From the NCBI GenBank assembly GCA_019084405.1, contig JAHRFX010000089.1:62001-126000 (forward strand): a DNA stretch of 64,000 nucleotides, written 5' to 3'. The notes beneath the pieces are model-generated. The model ran no database searches and was not told the DNA's origin. It worked only from the letters and a program-made list of their open reading frames with translations. The DNA is from Methanobacterium sp. GTDB lineage: Archaea; Methanobacteriota; Methanobacteria; Methanobacteriales; Methanobacteriaceae. Below are positions 63,663 to 64,000 of the stretch, piece by piece; within the stretch, counting starts at the first letter, position 1, and each line of letters begins with the position of its first letter. The position numbers and the translations under genes were made by a program.

Positions 63663-64000
63663 ATGGAACACCTCAACCCGGATAAATTTAATCTAATGAT
63701 TAAAAAAAGGGCTGAAAATTTAATAAAAGATTATAGCCTGATTGAAAAGGGAGATAAAATAGCAATCGCTCTTTCTGGTGGAAAAGACAGTATTTTAACC
63801 TTACACCTATTGAAAAATTTCCAAAAAGAAATGGGATTTGATATGGTGGCCATTGCCGTGGATGAGGGGATTAAAGGATATAGAAAACAGGGTATGGAAG
63901 CCGCTAAATCCAATGCCCAATCAGTAGGAATTGAGTTAATCAAAAAGTCATTAAAAACTGAAATGGGATTTTCACTGGATGAGGTTTATTCCTATTTTAA
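63663..64000 (+). CDS. PP-loop tRNA-thiolation-type protein (TIGR00269/NcsA-like), 3' truncated
   Basis: The first 112 codons of an N-type ATP pyrophosphatase; the window ends inside the gene. LIEKGDKIAIALSGGKDSIL contains the PP-loop SGGKDS, and AVDEGIKGYR is the second conserved block of the Ncs6/TtuA family of tRNA 2-thiolases. The N-terminal CxxC zinc motif usual in NcsA is absent; in-frame codons back to 63636 also lack cysteine. TATA-like ATTATATAT at 63629 and the lack of a ribosome site suggest a leaderless transcript. Confidence 0.82.
   Translation, partial: MEHLNPDKFNLMIKKRAENLIKDYSLIEKGDKIAIALSGGKDSILTLHLLKNFQKEMGFDMVAIAVDEGIKGYRKQGMEAAKSNAQSVGIELIKKSLKTEMGFSLDEVYSYF

Overview
The window comes from a methanogenic archaeon of the order Methanobacteriales, most likely Methanobacterium or a close relative. 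The DNA is AT-rich. It carries a complete-looking energy-converting hydrogenase B (Ehb) operon, coenzyme F420, coenzyme M and methanopterin genes (cofG, comCDE, mptA), archaeal fibrillarin/Nop5, a proteasome beta subunit, aCPSF1, and a family B DNA polymerase that stops just after its DTDG motif, as in the split polymerase of Methanothermobacter. The order ehb - hom - CBS cluster - RNA ligase - pheA - flpA/nop5 - polB - comCDE - purM - aCPSF1 - psmB - purP recalls the MTH1251 to MTH1187 stretch of M. thermautotrophicus (from memory, not from a search).

Layout. 1-9.8 kb: 3' part of the ehb operon (ehbC partial to ehbQ): membrane antiporter-like subunits, a 14-cluster polyferredoxin, a ferredoxin, the small and large [NiFe] subunits, and an ACT-domain protein last. 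Two tiny ORFs lie between known subunits. 9.8-13.6 kb (minus strand): a small unknown protein, a Cas4-like protein with altered active-site residues, homoserine dehydrogenase and a nucleotidyltransferase. 13.6-24.7 kb (plus): PPC-domain protein, DUF366, queD-queE (7-deazaguanine/archaeosine), five CBS-domain genes in a row, an RNA ligase, prephenate dehydratase, a membrane protein with a repeat tail and two paralogous lipoproteins. 25-32 kb: KH protein, coaBC, flpA/nop5, pyrD-pyrK and an AI-2E family exporter. 32-42 kb: polB large fragment, then a minus-strand run comE-comD-comC, purM, aCPSF1, psmB, purP. 42.5-50 kb: taw2 and three REC/PAS signalling ORFs, the first two of which look like one gene broken by a frameshift. 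50-58.4 kb: DUF429, cofG, mptA, HDAC-family protein with a partner, a GerW/DUF2953 pair, UPF0282 and an Lrp-type regulator. 58.6-64 kb: DUF4013 membrane protein, trm1, CPBP protease, DegT aminotransferase, MTH1187-type protein and a partial tRNA-thiolation-type PP-loop gene.

Functional themes. Ehb makes low-potential ferredoxin from H2 and the ion gradient for anabolic reductions. Much of the rest is cofactor and nucleotide synthesis and RNA modification. The most unusual observations are: (i) two neighbouring genes, the RNA ligase and pheA, have no ATG/GTG/TTG start upstream of their conserved N-termini, but each has a good Shine-Dalgarno sequence in front of an ATT; (ii) the RNA ligase start reveals an N-terminal zinc ribbon; (iii) a disrupted giant PAS/coiled-coil sensor; (iv) a Cas4-like protein lacking the catalytic acid; (v) a strong 70-nt hairpin between convergent genes. 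I found no tRNA, rRNA, CRISPR array or insertion sequence.
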